From: DASSUC01 sp035649895
GTDB taxonomy: Bacteria; Actinomycetota; Actinomycetes; Mycobacteriales; Micromonosporaceae
DNA length: 64,000 bases
Assembly: GCA_035649895.1 (NCBI GenBank)
Contig: DASRIS010000118.1
Coordinates: 1-64,000, forward strand
Reading direction: 5' to 3'
Shown here: piece by piece, positions 51,288-60,291 of the stretch
How positions within the stretch are numbered: position 1 is the first letter of the stretch
Layout of the letters: each line of letters begins with the position of its first letter
The notes under the pieces: generated by a model
Database searches by the model: none
The model's input: only the letters and a program-made list of their open reading frames with translations
Told to the model about the DNA's origin: nothing
Position numbers and translations under genes: made by a program

Positions 51288-52829
51288 CTACTCGAACCGG
51301 CTCGACAGGTAGTCGTAGCAGCTCGGCATGTTGTTGATGAGCTTCTCGGCGTCGGCCCGCACCGCGGCGAGCTCGGCCCGCGCCGCAGCCGGGTCGAGGT
51401 GTGCCAGCGCCGGCCGCGGCCGGCGCGGCTGGAAGCCGAGCCCGAGCAGCATCGTGTTCCACGAGTACAGCTCGAACCCGTGGTAGTGGGGGTAGATGCC
51501 GCTGTTGTCGAGCAGGTGCGAGGAGGCGGTGTCGAGCCGCGCGCCCAGGCCGTCCGGGATCGGGCGCACCTTCGCCTCCTTCCAGTACGGCGTGTCGTTG
51601 CGCTGCGCCGCCCGGTAGTGCAGGACGAGGAACTCCTTGACCCCGTCCACCACCTGCGCCACCCGCGCGTTGTAGCTATCGGCCAGCGTCGGGTCGAAGC
51701 GCCCGTCCGGGAAGTACCGCACCAGCTGCTCGATGCCGTGCTGGATGAAGAAGATGCCGGTGGACTCCAGCGGCTCGACGAACGCGCTGGACAGGCCGAT
51801 GGCCACGCAGTTGCCCACCCACGAGCGCTCGTTGCGCCCGATCCGCATGCGGATGTGGTTGGCCGGCAGGTCGTCCTGCCCGGGTGCGGCGAAGGCGCGC
51901 AGGGTCCGCTCCGCCTCCTCCGGGCTGCAGAAGTCATCGGCGTAGACGTAGCCGGTCCCGTCGCGGCCCAGCAGCGGGATGTTCCAGATCCAGCCGGAGT
52001 CCATCGCGGTCGCCGTGGTGTACGGCCGCATGCCGGTGACCGCCTGGTCCCGGGGCACCCGCAGGGCCACGGCCCGGTTGTTGGGCAGCACGTCCTGGAA
52101 CGAGTGGAACCGCTCGCCGAGCGTCTGGTTGATCAGCAGCCCGCGGAACCCGGTGCAGTCGATGAACAGGTCACCGGTGAGGTCGCCGTGCTCGCGGGTG
52201 CGCAGGTGGCTGATCCAGCCGCGCTCGTCCCGGGCGACCTCCAGCACGTCGTCGACGACCCGGCGCACGCCACGGCGTACCCCGTAGTCGGCGAGGAAGT
52301 CCGCGAGCAGGCTCGCGTCGAAGTGGTACGCGTACGGGAACTGTGCCCGCTGCTCGGCCAGCGCGGCCTGGCCCAGCGGCCCGCCGAGCTGTGCCGCGAA
52401 GAGGCTGCCGTCAAAGGTGCGCGGGGCGCGCTCGGCCTCGCACAGGTGCGGGATGACGAAGCAGTCGCGGTCGAACGCGTCCCCCCGGTCGTCCAGGTGC
52501 AGCCACCAGTCGGCCAGCTCGAACCCGTCGACCGACCGGTAGCGCTCGAACGGGTGGTAGAAGTGGTGGCCAACGGCGCGCCAGTCCTGGAACCTGATCG
52601 CGAGCTTGTACGAGCCGGCGCACGACGGCATCCACTCCTCCTCGGCGAGCCCGAGGTGGTCGAAGAAGTGCCGTACCGTGCTGAAGGTCGCCTCGCCGAC
52701 GCCGATGGTCGAGACCCGTTCCGATTCGATGAGGGTGACATTCACGCGGTGGGCGAACGCCGCCTTCAGGTAGGTGGCGCTCATCCAGCCGGCGGTCCCG
52801 CCGCCGACGATCACCACTGATTTCACCAT
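51288..52829 (-). CDS. flavin-dependent tryptophan-halogenase-family enzyme
   Basis: A 513-residue enzyme with all diagnostic parts: GGGTAGW FAD motif, the catalytic lysine in SYKLAIRFQDW, WIWNIP (the WxWxIP motif) and the glutamate-containing FVEPLEST. The ATG at 52829 has CAGGAGG upstream. It should chlorinate or brominate an indole, pyrrole or other electron-rich arene using FADH2. It stands alone: no flavin reductase or other pathway gene lies next to it, and the main cluster is 14.5 kb away. Confidence 0.92.
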   Translation of the reverse strand: MVKSVVIVGGGTAGWMSATYLKAAFAHRVNVTLIESERVSTIGVGEATFSTVRHFFDHLGLAEEEWMPSCAGSYKLAIRFQDWRAVGHHFYHPFERYRSVDGFELADWWLHLDDRGDAFDRDCFVIPHLCEAERAPRTFDGSLFAAQLGGPLGQAALAEQRAQFPYAYHFDASLLADFLADYGVRRGVRRVVDDVLEVARDERGWISHLRTREHGDLTGDLFIDCTGFRGLLINQTLGERFHSFQDVLPNNRAVALRVPRDQAVTGMRPYTTATAMDSGWIWNIPLLGRDGTGYVYADDFCSPEEAERTLRAFAAPGQDDLPANHIRMRIGRNERSWVGNCVAIGLSSAFVEPLESTGIFFIQHGIEQLVRYFPDGRFDPTLADSYNARVAQVVDGVKEFLVLHYRAAQRNDTPYWKEAKVRPIPDGLGARLDTASSHLLDNSGIYPHYHGFELYSWNTMLLGLGFQPRRPRPALAHLDPAAARAELAAVRADAEKLINNMPSCYDYLSSRFE

Positions 52830-53058
52830 CAAGCCTCCTGACGTTGTCGATGCCATGACTCAGGTCCACTCCGTACCGCCAGCCCCTCGGCGCCTCTCGC
52901 GGACCTGCTCAATGGCTGGCGGGGCCGTCGAGCAGGGTAGCGGTCGGCGCGCCGCCGCGTAAGCCGACCATGGCCGGGCGCAAGCCCCTGACCTGCGACG
53001 AGACCGTAAGGCTTGCGGTCTGGGCACGCGGACAGGAAAGTTCATTCGGAGGGCATCG

Positions 53059-54330
53059 ATGACTGACCCAACGGCTTTGCGCCATGACCTGCTCGAAGAA
53101 GTTCTCGCCCGGACAGCCATACCAGACGAACAGGTCGCCGCGGCGCTCCGTACGGTGCCCAGGCATGTCTTCCTGCCGGAGGTGCCGCTGGAGTCGGTGT
53201 ACCGCGACGATGCGATCGTAACCAAGCGCGGCCCGGACGGCCTACCGACCAGCTCGTCCTCCCAGCCCTCGATCATGGCGATCATGCTCGACCAGCTCGG
53301 GCTCGCGCCCGGCCAGCGGGTCCTCGAGGTCGGCGCGGGCACCGGCTACAACGCCGCCCTGATGGCCCACATCGTGGGCCCGGCCGGCGAGGTGGTCACG
53401 GTCGACATCGACCACGACGTGGTGGCACGGGCACAGGCCGGGCTCGCCGCGGCCGGCTTTCCGGGGGTACGGGTCGTCTGCGCCGACGGCAGCGAAGGGT
53501 TTGCGCCGCGGGCGCCGTACCACCGGATGATCGCGACCGTCGGGGTATGGGACCTGGCGCCGGCGTGGCTGGACCAGCTGGCCCCGGACGGTCGCCTGGT
53601 GGTGCCCCTTGACCTGCGTGGCGCGCAGGTCTCGGTGGCGTTCGAGCGCGCCCCCGACGGGCACTGGGTGAGCCGGTCCCTGGCGCCGTGCGGGTTCATG
53701 CGGATACGTGGCGCCATGGCAGGGCCTGACCTGGTACGCGTGCTCGACCGCGAGGCCGGCCTGGCGCTGATGACGCAGCAGCCGGACGGGCTGGACCCCC
53801 ACGGCCTGCGCCACGCGCTGGACACACCGCCGGTCGAGCTCGCCACCGGCGTGAGCGCCGAGCCGATGGATCTCTTTGACGGCATGGCCCTGTGGCTCGC
53901 CGTGCACGAGCCCCGCTGCTGTGGCCTCTCCGAGAACCGCCCGGCCGGGCCGCCGACGGACCGGCCGACAGAGCCGGCCCGGCTGGGGTACGCGATCTTC
54001 GGCGCGCCGGGCTGGCGGATGACGGTCGGCGTGGCCGAGGGCGCCAGCCTCGCCGCACTGGCCCGCGGTCCCGAGGGCCCTGACGGCCGCCTGGTGAACG
54101 TCTACGGGTACGGCCCGGCCGGTCACCGGCTCGGCACCGACCTGGTCCGCCTGGTCCGCGCCTGGGCGGATGCGGGAAGGCCCATGACGTGGGGGTTGCA
54201 CATCGATGCGTACCGGCGGTTGGGGGGCACGGCCACAGTGCCCGACCCGAACGGTCGGCCGGTCATCGAGAAGACGCATGTCCGGCTCGTGCTCTCCTGG
54301 CCCGCAAGCCCTGGCCCCCGGCTGTCCTGA
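53059..54330 (+). CDS. protein-L-isoaspartate O-methyltransferase-like methyltransferase
   Basis: A 423-residue protein with a PCMT-type SAM-binding domain (LEVGAGTGYNAALMA, VTVDIDHDVV) and a ~200-residue C-terminal extension. The TSSSSQPSIMAIMLDQL segment replaces the canonical S-QP-x-x-a-x-M PCMT substrate loop closely. Long actinobacterial PCMT homologues often modify RiPP precursors or aged proteins; no RiPP genes are seen here. The ATG at 53059 has GGAGGG upstream; it is divergent from the halogenase gene. Confidence 0.85.
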   Translation: MTDPTALRHDLLEEVLARTAIPDEQVAAALRTVPRHVFLPEVPLESVYRDDAIVTKRGPDGLPTSSSSQPSIMAIMLDQLGLAPGQRVLEVGAGTGYNAALMAHIVGPAGEVVTVDIDHDVVARAQAGLAAAGFPGVRVVCADGSEGFAPRAPYHRMIATVGVWDLAPAWLDQLAPDGRLVVPLDLRGAQVSVAFERAPDGHWVSRSLAPCGFMRIRGAMAGPDLVRVLDREAGLALMTQQPDGLDPHGLRHALDTPPVELATGVSAEPMDLFDGMALWLAVHEPRCCGLSENRPAGPPTDRPTEPARLGYAIFGAPGWRMTVGVAEGASLAALARGPEGPDGRLVNVYGYGPAGHRLGTDLVRLVRAWADAGRPMTWGLHIDAYRRLGGTATVPDPNGRPVIEKTHVRLVLSWPASPGPRLS

Positions 54331-54402
54331 GGAGGACATCGCGCCTGGTCCGGGGAAGCTACGTTTACCCCCGCGCATGCCCAACGGAGCAGCAGGGGAA
54401 GC

Positions 54403-55473
54403 ATGACCGACTGGTACCCGAACCCGCCCTACCCGGCTAGCGGGCCGCCGCCCTACGGTCCACCCGGTGGCTATGTAGCTCCGCCGCAGCTGCCGGGGTA
54501 CTCCACCGACCCCCTCATCAGCCCGGACTACAACGGCTGGTGGAGCCGTGGCCTGTTCATCGTCAAACGCGGCTGGAGACCGCTGGCGGCGCTCCAGGCG
54601 GTCGGCGTGGTCCTGTCGCTGCTGGTGCAGGCGCCGGTCCTCGCCTACGCGGCGGTGGTGTCGGACGACCTGGGCACCGGGCTCGAGACGCCGGATCCGG
54701 CCACGCCGTCGGACCTGGCGCCGATGTTCGGCGTGTTCGGCTTGACGCTCATGGGGGTGTTTGTCTCCCTCATCCTCGCCGCGATGGTGACGGTCGCGAC
54801 CGTCCACATTGGAGTCTCGGTCGCAGTCGGTACGGAGGTACGGATCGCTGACGCGCTGCTCCTCGCGGCGAGGCGGGCCTTTCCGCTGCTCGGGTGGCAG
54901 CTGCTCGCGGCCCCGATCTACCTGGTCGCGCTGTGCCTGTGCGTCCTGCCGGTCCTCTACGTCGGGGCCGTCTTCGTCGTGCTGCCGGTGGTCGTGGCGG
55001 TCGAGCGTACGAACGTCATCAGCCGCTGTTTCTCGCTGTTCCACGGCAACCTCGGCTCGTCCGTCGCCCGGATCGCTACGATCATGGGGCTCGGCCTCGC
55101 CGGTAGCCTGGCGGGTGTCCTGACCGGCGGCCTGGGCGACGGGTTGGTGCAGCTTGCGGTGCCAGACACCAGCGGCGTGGTTGGCGGGTCCGTCGTCTCC
55201 ACGTTGCTGGGAGTGCTGACCAGCGGCGCGCTGGCGGTCCTGCTCACGCCGCTGGCGCTCACGGCGTACGCGGACATGCGCGCCCGCGTTGAGCCGGTCA
55301 ACACCATGGTGATCGCCCAGGAGCTCAACATCGTGCCGCCAGCGCCAGGGCAGGCCGGCACCGCGCCGCCAGCGGCAGATCCTTGGCAGTCGTGGCCGTC
55401 ATGGCCGGCTGGGCCGACGGATCCGCCTCCGCCGCCTCCACCGCTGAGGCCCCCCACGCCGCCACCGGGCTGA
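54403..55473 (+). CDS. multi-pass membrane protein of unknown function
   Basis: A 356-residue protein: a Pro/Gly/Tyr-rich cytoplasmic N-terminus, about six membrane segments (for example ALQAVGVVLSLLVQAPVLAY, LVALCLCVLPVLYVGAVFVV) and a Pro-rich C-terminus. The layout resembles glycerophosphoryl-diester-phosphodiesterase membrane-domain-like proteins common in actinobacteria. The ATG at 54403 has GCAGGGGAAGC upstream; the next gene starts six bases after the stop. Confidence 0.82.
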   Translation: MTDWYPNPPYPASGPPPYGPPGGYVAPPQLPGYSTDPLISPDYNGWWSRGLFIVKRGWRPLAALQAVGVVLSLLVQAPVLAYAAVVSDDLGTGLETPDPATPSDLAPMFGVFGLTLMGVFVSLILAAMVTVATVHIGVSVAVGTEVRIADALLLAARRAFPLLGWQLLAAPIYLVALCLCVLPVLYVGAVFVVLPVVVAVERTNVISRCFSLFHGNLGSSVARIATIMGLGLAGSLAGVLTGGLGDGLVQLAVPDTSGVVGGSVVSTLLGVLTSGALAVLLTPLALTAYADMRARVEPVNTMVIAQELNIVPPAPGQAGTAPPAADPWQSWPSWPAGPTDPPPPPPPLRPPTPPPG

Positions 55474-55479
55474 GCGGCG

Positions 55480-56172
55480 ATGTCGGGCGAGTGGCTCCTT
55501 GACGAGCTGGCGTACGCAGGCCGGGAGCACCTCGACCCAGCCTTCGTCGCCGGGTACGACCGCAAGCAGGGCCGTCCGGACCCGGCGCCGGACCTGGCCG
55601 TCCTCCAGGCGTACGGGTTGGGCAGCACGTCGACGGTCATCGACCTCGCCGCCGGCACCGGTCAGTTCGCGCTGGCTGCGGCTGGCCGTTTCGGCCGGGT
55701 CATCGCGGTCGAGATATCGCCGGCAATGCTCGCGCTGCTGCGCGCGCATGCGGCCCGGGCGCCCGGTCTGCAGGTCGTCGAGGCAGGCTTCCTCACCTAC
55801 GAGCACCTGGGGCCGCCCGCCGACGGCGTCTACACGCGTAACGCCCTGCACCAGCTGCCGGACTTCTGGAAGGCACTCGCCCTTCACCGGATCGCCCAGG
55901 TGCTACGGCCGGGCGGCATCCTGCGGGTACGGGACCTGATCTACGACTTCGCGCCGGCGCAGGCCCACGACGTCTTCCAGGGATGGCTGGCGAATGCGGC
56001 CGTCGACCCGGCGGACGGGTACACCGCTGAGGACTACGCCGAACATATCCGTACCGAGCACAGCACCTACCGCTGGCTCTTCGAGCCGATGCTCACGGCC
56101 GCGGGTTTCGAGATCGTCTCCGCCGGGTTCCGTGGGCAGCTCTACGGCGCATACACCTGCGTCAAGCCTTAG
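55480..56172 (+). CDS. class I SAM-dependent methyltransferase
   Basis: A 230-residue methyltransferase with DLAAGTGQFALAAAG (motif I), AVEISPAMLALL and VLRPGGILRVRD. It probably shares a transcript with the membrane protein. Substrate unknown. Confidence 0.87.
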   Translation: MSGEWLLDELAYAGREHLDPAFVAGYDRKQGRPDPAPDLAVLQAYGLGSTSTVIDLAAGTGQFALAAAGRFGRVIAVEISPAMLALLRAHAARAPGLQVVEAGFLTYEHLGPPADGVYTRNALHQLPDFWKALALHRIAQVLRPGGILRVRDLIYDFAPAQAHDVFQGWLANAAVDPADGYTAEDYAEHIRTEHSTYRWLFEPMLTAAGFEIVSAGFRGQLYGAYTCVKP

Positions 56173-56208
56173 GAACCTCACCGTGCGCCTGGTGAGCTAC
56201 ACCTGGCC

Positions 56209-57423
56209 TTAGGGCCGGTCCGTGAAGCGGGGTTGGACGATAGTCCGGAGCAGCGCGAAGAAACCAAGGCCGACGGCGCCGGCGACGATGATGAGCACGC
56301 CGCGTTGCCACCAGCTCAGGCCGGACGCTGTGGCGCCGATGGCGCTGCCACCGAGGACGGCAATGATGGCGGTGAAGACGCCCAGGATCTCCACGGTACG
56401 GAACAGGCCCTCGGACATGGCCCGCCGCATCTCCGCCATCTGAGCTGCAACCATAGCCTCGAGCGCGCGACGTGCGGCGGAGAGCTGGTCCTGCGCGGCC
56501 TGTCGAGCGGCGGCTGCCTGTTCATCGATGGCCTGCTCGGCAAGAATGAGCTCCCTTTCCTGCAGGATTCGGACGCGGTCCTGTACCTGTAGTGGCGGTA
56601 TCTTCTGCAGGCACTCGTCCGCGACGCGCAGTGCGTCATCGTAACGACCTAGCCTGCGCAGCGCGTATGCCTTGCGGTACAGCAGATCGGGGCTGGGCGA
56701 CCGGGCCAATGCGGGACGGGCCAGTAGCTGGAGCATCTGTTCGCCTTGGTTCGGCAGCCCGCGCGACAGGCGTAGCCCCTCCACGAGGCTCAGATTGACC
56801 CGGTAGTCGTCACCGGCCACTTCCAGCAGACGCCGCATATGGTCCGGTCCACTCGGGTCACCGCCGGCCAGCAATGCAAAGACGTGGTACACGCGCGAGT
56901 ACGGATCGAGATTATCGACTGGGGTGTCGAGATCAGCGAAGCACTGCTCCATCGCCTCCCATCGGTACGCCAGCCGTTGCGCGATCAGGTGCAGGTGGAG
57001 CAAGGCACGCCCGGAGATGGCCAGCGGCCCTCGAGACCTGATCATTTCGGTGCTGATGGGGTTGGGCTTGTCGGCCAGGTAAGCCTGGAAGCCGACCTCA
57101 GCACAGACGCCGGCCGACTCCTGCCATGTTGCCTTTCCCTGTTCCAGCCATGACACGATCGTGGTGACCCAGCGGTTGTCCGGGTAGGCCAGCTTGCCGA
57201 TGGCGTCCATGCTCGCCAACCGCCATAGCGCCGCGCGGGCCCGGCTTGCGCTCGCTGGTAGCGAGCAGAGTTTCGCCACAATATAGTCCTGAGCTTGCGG
57301 CAGGCTCAGCAATGCCTCCGCGGGTGCGCGCCGGTGTTCCTCATCCGTCGCAAAATAATGCTCAAAAGCCGCGTTCAGCTCTTCCTCGACCGGGCGACGT
57401 GGCATGGGTACATGGTGGGACAT
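56209..57423 (-). CDS. TPR-like, coiled-coil, C-terminally membrane-anchored protein
   Basis: A 404-residue protein. Residues ~1-290 are alpha-helical with TPR-like repeats (LYRKAYALRRLGRYDDALRVADECL). A charged coiled coil (AIDEQAAAARQAAQDQLSAARR) follows, and the C-terminus has two hydrophobic helices (VFTAIIAVLGGSAIGAT and VLIIVAGAVGLGFFALL). The ATG at 57423 has AAGAGAGATC upstream. The GC content is a bit lower than neighbouring genes. No family recognised; the architecture suggests a membrane-tethered scaffold or sensor. Confidence 0.75.
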   Translation of the reverse strand: MSHHVPMPRRPVEEELNAAFEHYFATDEEHRRAPAEALLSLPQAQDYIVAKLCSLPASASRARAALWRLASMDAIGKLAYPDNRWVTTIVSWLEQGKATWQESAGVCAEVGFQAYLADKPNPISTEMIRSRGPLAISGRALLHLHLIAQRLAYRWEAMEQCFADLDTPVDNLDPYSRVYHVFALLAGGDPSGPDHMRRLLEVAGDDYRVNLSLVEGLRLSRGLPNQGEQMLQLLARPALARSPSPDLLYRKAYALRRLGRYDDALRVADECLQKIPPLQVQDRVRILQERELILAEQAIDEQAAAARQAAQDQLSAARRALEAMVAAQMAEMRRAMSEGLFRTVEILGVFTAIIAVLGGSAIGATASGLSWWQRGVLIIVAGAVGLGFFALLRTIVQPRFTDRP

Positions 57424-57644
57424 AATGATCTCTCTTCGATCAGCTAGGCGCACGGACCGGAGGGCCAAACTGCGGAGCGACAACCTATATACACATTGTG
57501 TCATGGGCGTATAACAATAGATGGCGGCCAACATGGCAGCGCACCGCGCCAAAAGCCTTCCGGCGGCCGGCGTAGCAGTCGATGGCGCAGCCAGGACTGG
57601 CCGTGGTACCGGGCACGCCCTGGCCAGCCGACCCGCCTGGTTGG

Positions 57645-59141
57645 CTAGCCGAGTAGCTGGTCCCGGTGCTGCCATGCGGCCCGGAGGCTGAAGGCCGTCT
57701 CCGGAGCGGTCCGATCCATCGCGCAAAGCTCCTCGATAATCTCTTTAGTAAGGGGAACGTGGACCGTCGGTCGAGATCTTCCTATCCGCAGCACCGAGCC
57801 TTCGTCGTTGACGTGGACGAGGCCAGCGAAGATCTCGTCGAAGACCTCGGCATCGAACACCGCGATGGTCTCAACCGCACCCCACAGGTCGAGTGCGCTC
57901 ACGCCGACCCCAAGGCAGTACACGCGCACCCCGCCGCAGGCACGGGCGGCGTCAAGGGACCGCAGTGGCTCGGCCTGGTAGTCGGCTCCGGCTCCGTCGC
58001 CCGCGTGCTCCGGGTTTCCGAGAAGCTCCTCGGAGAACTCGCGCATCATGTTCCGCCAGAGGTCGAAGTCTGCCGAGTGGTCGACGGTACGCACCGTGGA
58101 CGGCTGGAAGACGCCTGCGGGCATGACGCCGACCACGCCGCCGGAGGTGGCCACGCTATCCGCACTGCGGTTGTGCAGAAGTACGCTGGCCGACATCCGG
58201 TCCTTCCGGATGGTAAGCGTGTTTATCGAGAGGAGCAGGGCCCTTCGGCGCAGGTTGAACGGGTCGCCGATGGCGGTCCGTAGGCGCAGGCCCCGCCAGC
58301 TTGCAGCGGCCACCTCCCCGCCGTTGGTGAGGTGTGTAGCAGCACTTTCATGAGCGGCTGCCTCGCAGATGTCTATCCCGTCAAAATAGTTCATATAGCC
58401 GAAGCTGAGATGCCCTCGAGAACCGGAGAAGGCCACATCGAGCAGGCGCCAGCATGGCCGGTTCTCGAAGAGCTTGGGCCGGGCGATGTCCCGCACCGCA
58501 TGGCTGTACCGGGTGAAGCGTTGGTCCGGACCACGCAGCGGCCGCACGTGGCTGGTGACCTCCTCGCTACCGTCGAGCTCCGGCGGCTCGACGGCCGGCG
58601 CAAGGGACAGCTCAATGTCTGCGAGGTCCAGGAGCGACGCGGGAGTCCACCCAGGATGCAGCAGCATGCCGGCGGTCCGCTGGACCTCCGATGGATAAAG
58701 GTGGGCCACAGTCTTCGCGAGTGCTGAACGGCGTACGCCCATCGCCCGACGCGTATAGAGCCACTCCCGCTGGCTCGCGACCACTCTCGGGTCAGTCTCC
58801 ACCGGTGTGTCGTCATCAAGGCCCAGGACATCGCCGGTGCCGACCGAGGGGCCAGCGGCGCGGTGGCCGGCGGAAGCGGCTCGCTGCCGGGTCAGGCCGA
58901 GGTCCGCGGGGGCCACCCCGAAGTGCTCCGCCAGCAGCTGGCTGTGCAGCCGCGATGGCTGCACCACTCCGCGCTCCCACCGGCTGACGTGGTTGCCGGT
59001 GATCGCTGTCGGCTCACCCCGCCGGGCGGCGAGCGCGTTCAGCGCCGCAGCGGTCTGCTCCTGCGTCTCGGCTCTCGCGTCCCGCACGTTATAGAGGGCG
59101 ACGTTCGGCTTCGCGTCACGTCTGTCTTTCAGCATTGCCAT
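57645..59141 (-). CDS. XRE-type regulator with a large C-terminal domain carrying a Nudix-box-like motif
   Basis: A 498-residue protein. The N-terminus is an HTH_XRE domain (VRDARAETQEQTAAALN...ITGNHVSRWERGVVQPS). The middle is not recognised. Near residue 367 it reads MREFSEELLG, which matches the REuxEExGu core of a Nudix box, although the preceding Gx5E part is not clear. Large XRE proteins of this kind are common in Micromonosporaceae. It lies upstream of the TPR gene on the same strand (221-base gap). Confidence 0.78.
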   Translation of the reverse strand: MAMLKDRRDAKPNVALYNVRDARAETQEQTAAALNALAARRGEPTAITGNHVSRWERGVVQPSRLHSQLLAEHFGVAPADLGLTRQRAASAGHRAAGPSVGTGDVLGLDDDTPVETDPRVVASQREWLYTRRAMGVRRSALAKTVAHLYPSEVQRTAGMLLHPGWTPASLLDLADIELSLAPAVEPPELDGSEEVTSHVRPLRGPDQRFTRYSHAVRDIARPKLFENRPCWRLLDVAFSGSRGHLSFGYMNYFDGIDICEAAAHESAATHLTNGGEVAAASWRGLRLRTAIGDPFNLRRRALLLSINTLTIRKDRMSASVLLHNRSADSVATSGGVVGVMPAGVFQPSTVRTVDHSADFDLWRNMMREFSEELLGNPEHAGDGAGADYQAEPLRSLDAARACGGVRVYCLGVGVSALDLWGAVETIAVFDAEVFDEIFAGLVHVNDEGSVLRIGRSRPTVHVPLTKEIIEELCAMDRTAPETAFSLRAAWQHRDQLLG

Positions 59142-59623
59142 CCCTCTGGCCCATGGGCAGACCCAACTCGTACAAGAAGCGATGCCACCAGATGCCTAGC
59201 GAGTGCCTAGCAGCTGCCCCACCGGTGCCCCGAACGTGGTCTGGGACCTCCGGACCAACCAGCGTTGACTGTCTGCGCCAGCCGGGAAGGCATGGACTGT
59301 GGTGGCGCCACTGATCCCCGCCGCGGCCGCCTGCTCTCCCACTGAGCCACCCCTCATCCGCTCATCTGACCACAGCACGAGCCGGCACCCCCCAACGCCG
59401 CTCACATCGACGAGAGAGGCACCCGCGGGCGGCGAGCCAATGCTGCCCTGTGCCACCCGGCCGGTGGGTGCATAGCGCAGCCCGATCTCGCCGACCAACC
59501 ACAACCCGGCCAAACGTGACCAAGACCATGTCGCACAGGATGTCTGATGGCATGAGTTCGAATTACCTACTATCGTAGCGATCCCACCTCGCTTGCCATG
59601 TCCCGGACCTGGGAGGCCCCGGC
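59142..59623. other. 482-base spacer without a convincing gene
   Basis: It contains the divergent promoters of the XRE regulator and the GPP34 gene. A 105-codon open frame (59513-59196, minus) has no recognisable motif or good ribosome site. An AT-rich TACTAT at 59568-59573 could be the -10 of the GPP34 gene. Confidence 0.5.
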
Positions 59624-60241
59624 GTGCTCGCCGACGACTTCTTCCGCATAGCCCACTCCGACAGCACCGGCCGGCCCCGGCTGCACACCCGCGCGGCCGG
59701 GGTCGGGCTCGGCGCCGCCCTGCTCGCCGAGCTGATGCTCGACCACCAGCTGACCGTCGATGACGGCCAGCTGGTGGTCGTCGACCGGCAGCTCCCCGAC
59801 GACGCGCTGGCGCACACCGTCCTCGAGCAGCTCGTCGCCGAACCGCATCACCGCAGGGTCCGCACCTGGCTGGACTTCCTGAGCCGGACCGCGCCCGAGG
59901 CCGTGGGCGACCGGCTGGTCCGGGCCGGCCACGCCACCCGCCGCACGTCCCGCTGGCGGCGCGGCACGTTCTTCGTACCCACCGACATGTCTGCCGCCGC
60001 GTGGCCGGAGGCCCGGCTGCGGATGCTGCTCAGCGGGCGCGGCCGGTGGACCTGGCCGGACGTGGTGCTGGTCGGCCTGGTCGGCGCCACCGGCCTGGCC
60101 CGGCAGGTGCTGTGGGACATCGAGCCGGTCACCCGCCAGCACCGTGCCGAGGTGCTCGGCTGGCTGGCGCCGGACCTGCGCGAGCTGGTCGCGCAGACGG
60201 AAGCCGCCGTCGGCGACGCGGTGCTCAGCCACCGCACCTGA
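59624..60241 (+). CDS. GPP34 (GOLPH3-like) family protein
   Basis: A 205-residue protein with the GPP34 start LADDFFRIAH, GAALLAELMLD, and the later RLRMLLSGRGRWTWPDVVLVGLVGATGL. Family proteins bind phosphoinositides in eukaryotes; bacterial roles are unknown, though they are abundant in actinobacteria. The start is GTG 59624. It lies 50 bases upstream of the APC transporter. Confidence 0.88.
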   Translation: MLADDFFRIAHSDSTGRPRLHTRAAGVGLGAALLAELMLDHQLTVDDGQLVVVDRQLPDDALAHTVLEQLVAEPHHRRVRTWLDFLSRTAPEAVGDRLVRAGHATRRTSRWRRGTFFVPTDMSAAAWPEARLRMLLSGRGRWTWPDVVLVGLVGATGLARQVLWDIEPVTRQHRAEVLGWLAPDLRELVAQTEAAVGDAVLSHRT

Positions 60242-60291
60242 ACCCGTACCCGCAAGAAGTTCCCATCCCAACCAGATCGGAGTCGCTTCTC

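Noticed and set aside
59196..59513. 105-codon minus-strand frame in the XRE/GPP34 spacer
   Set aside because: No motif, weak start, and no conserved neighbour support.
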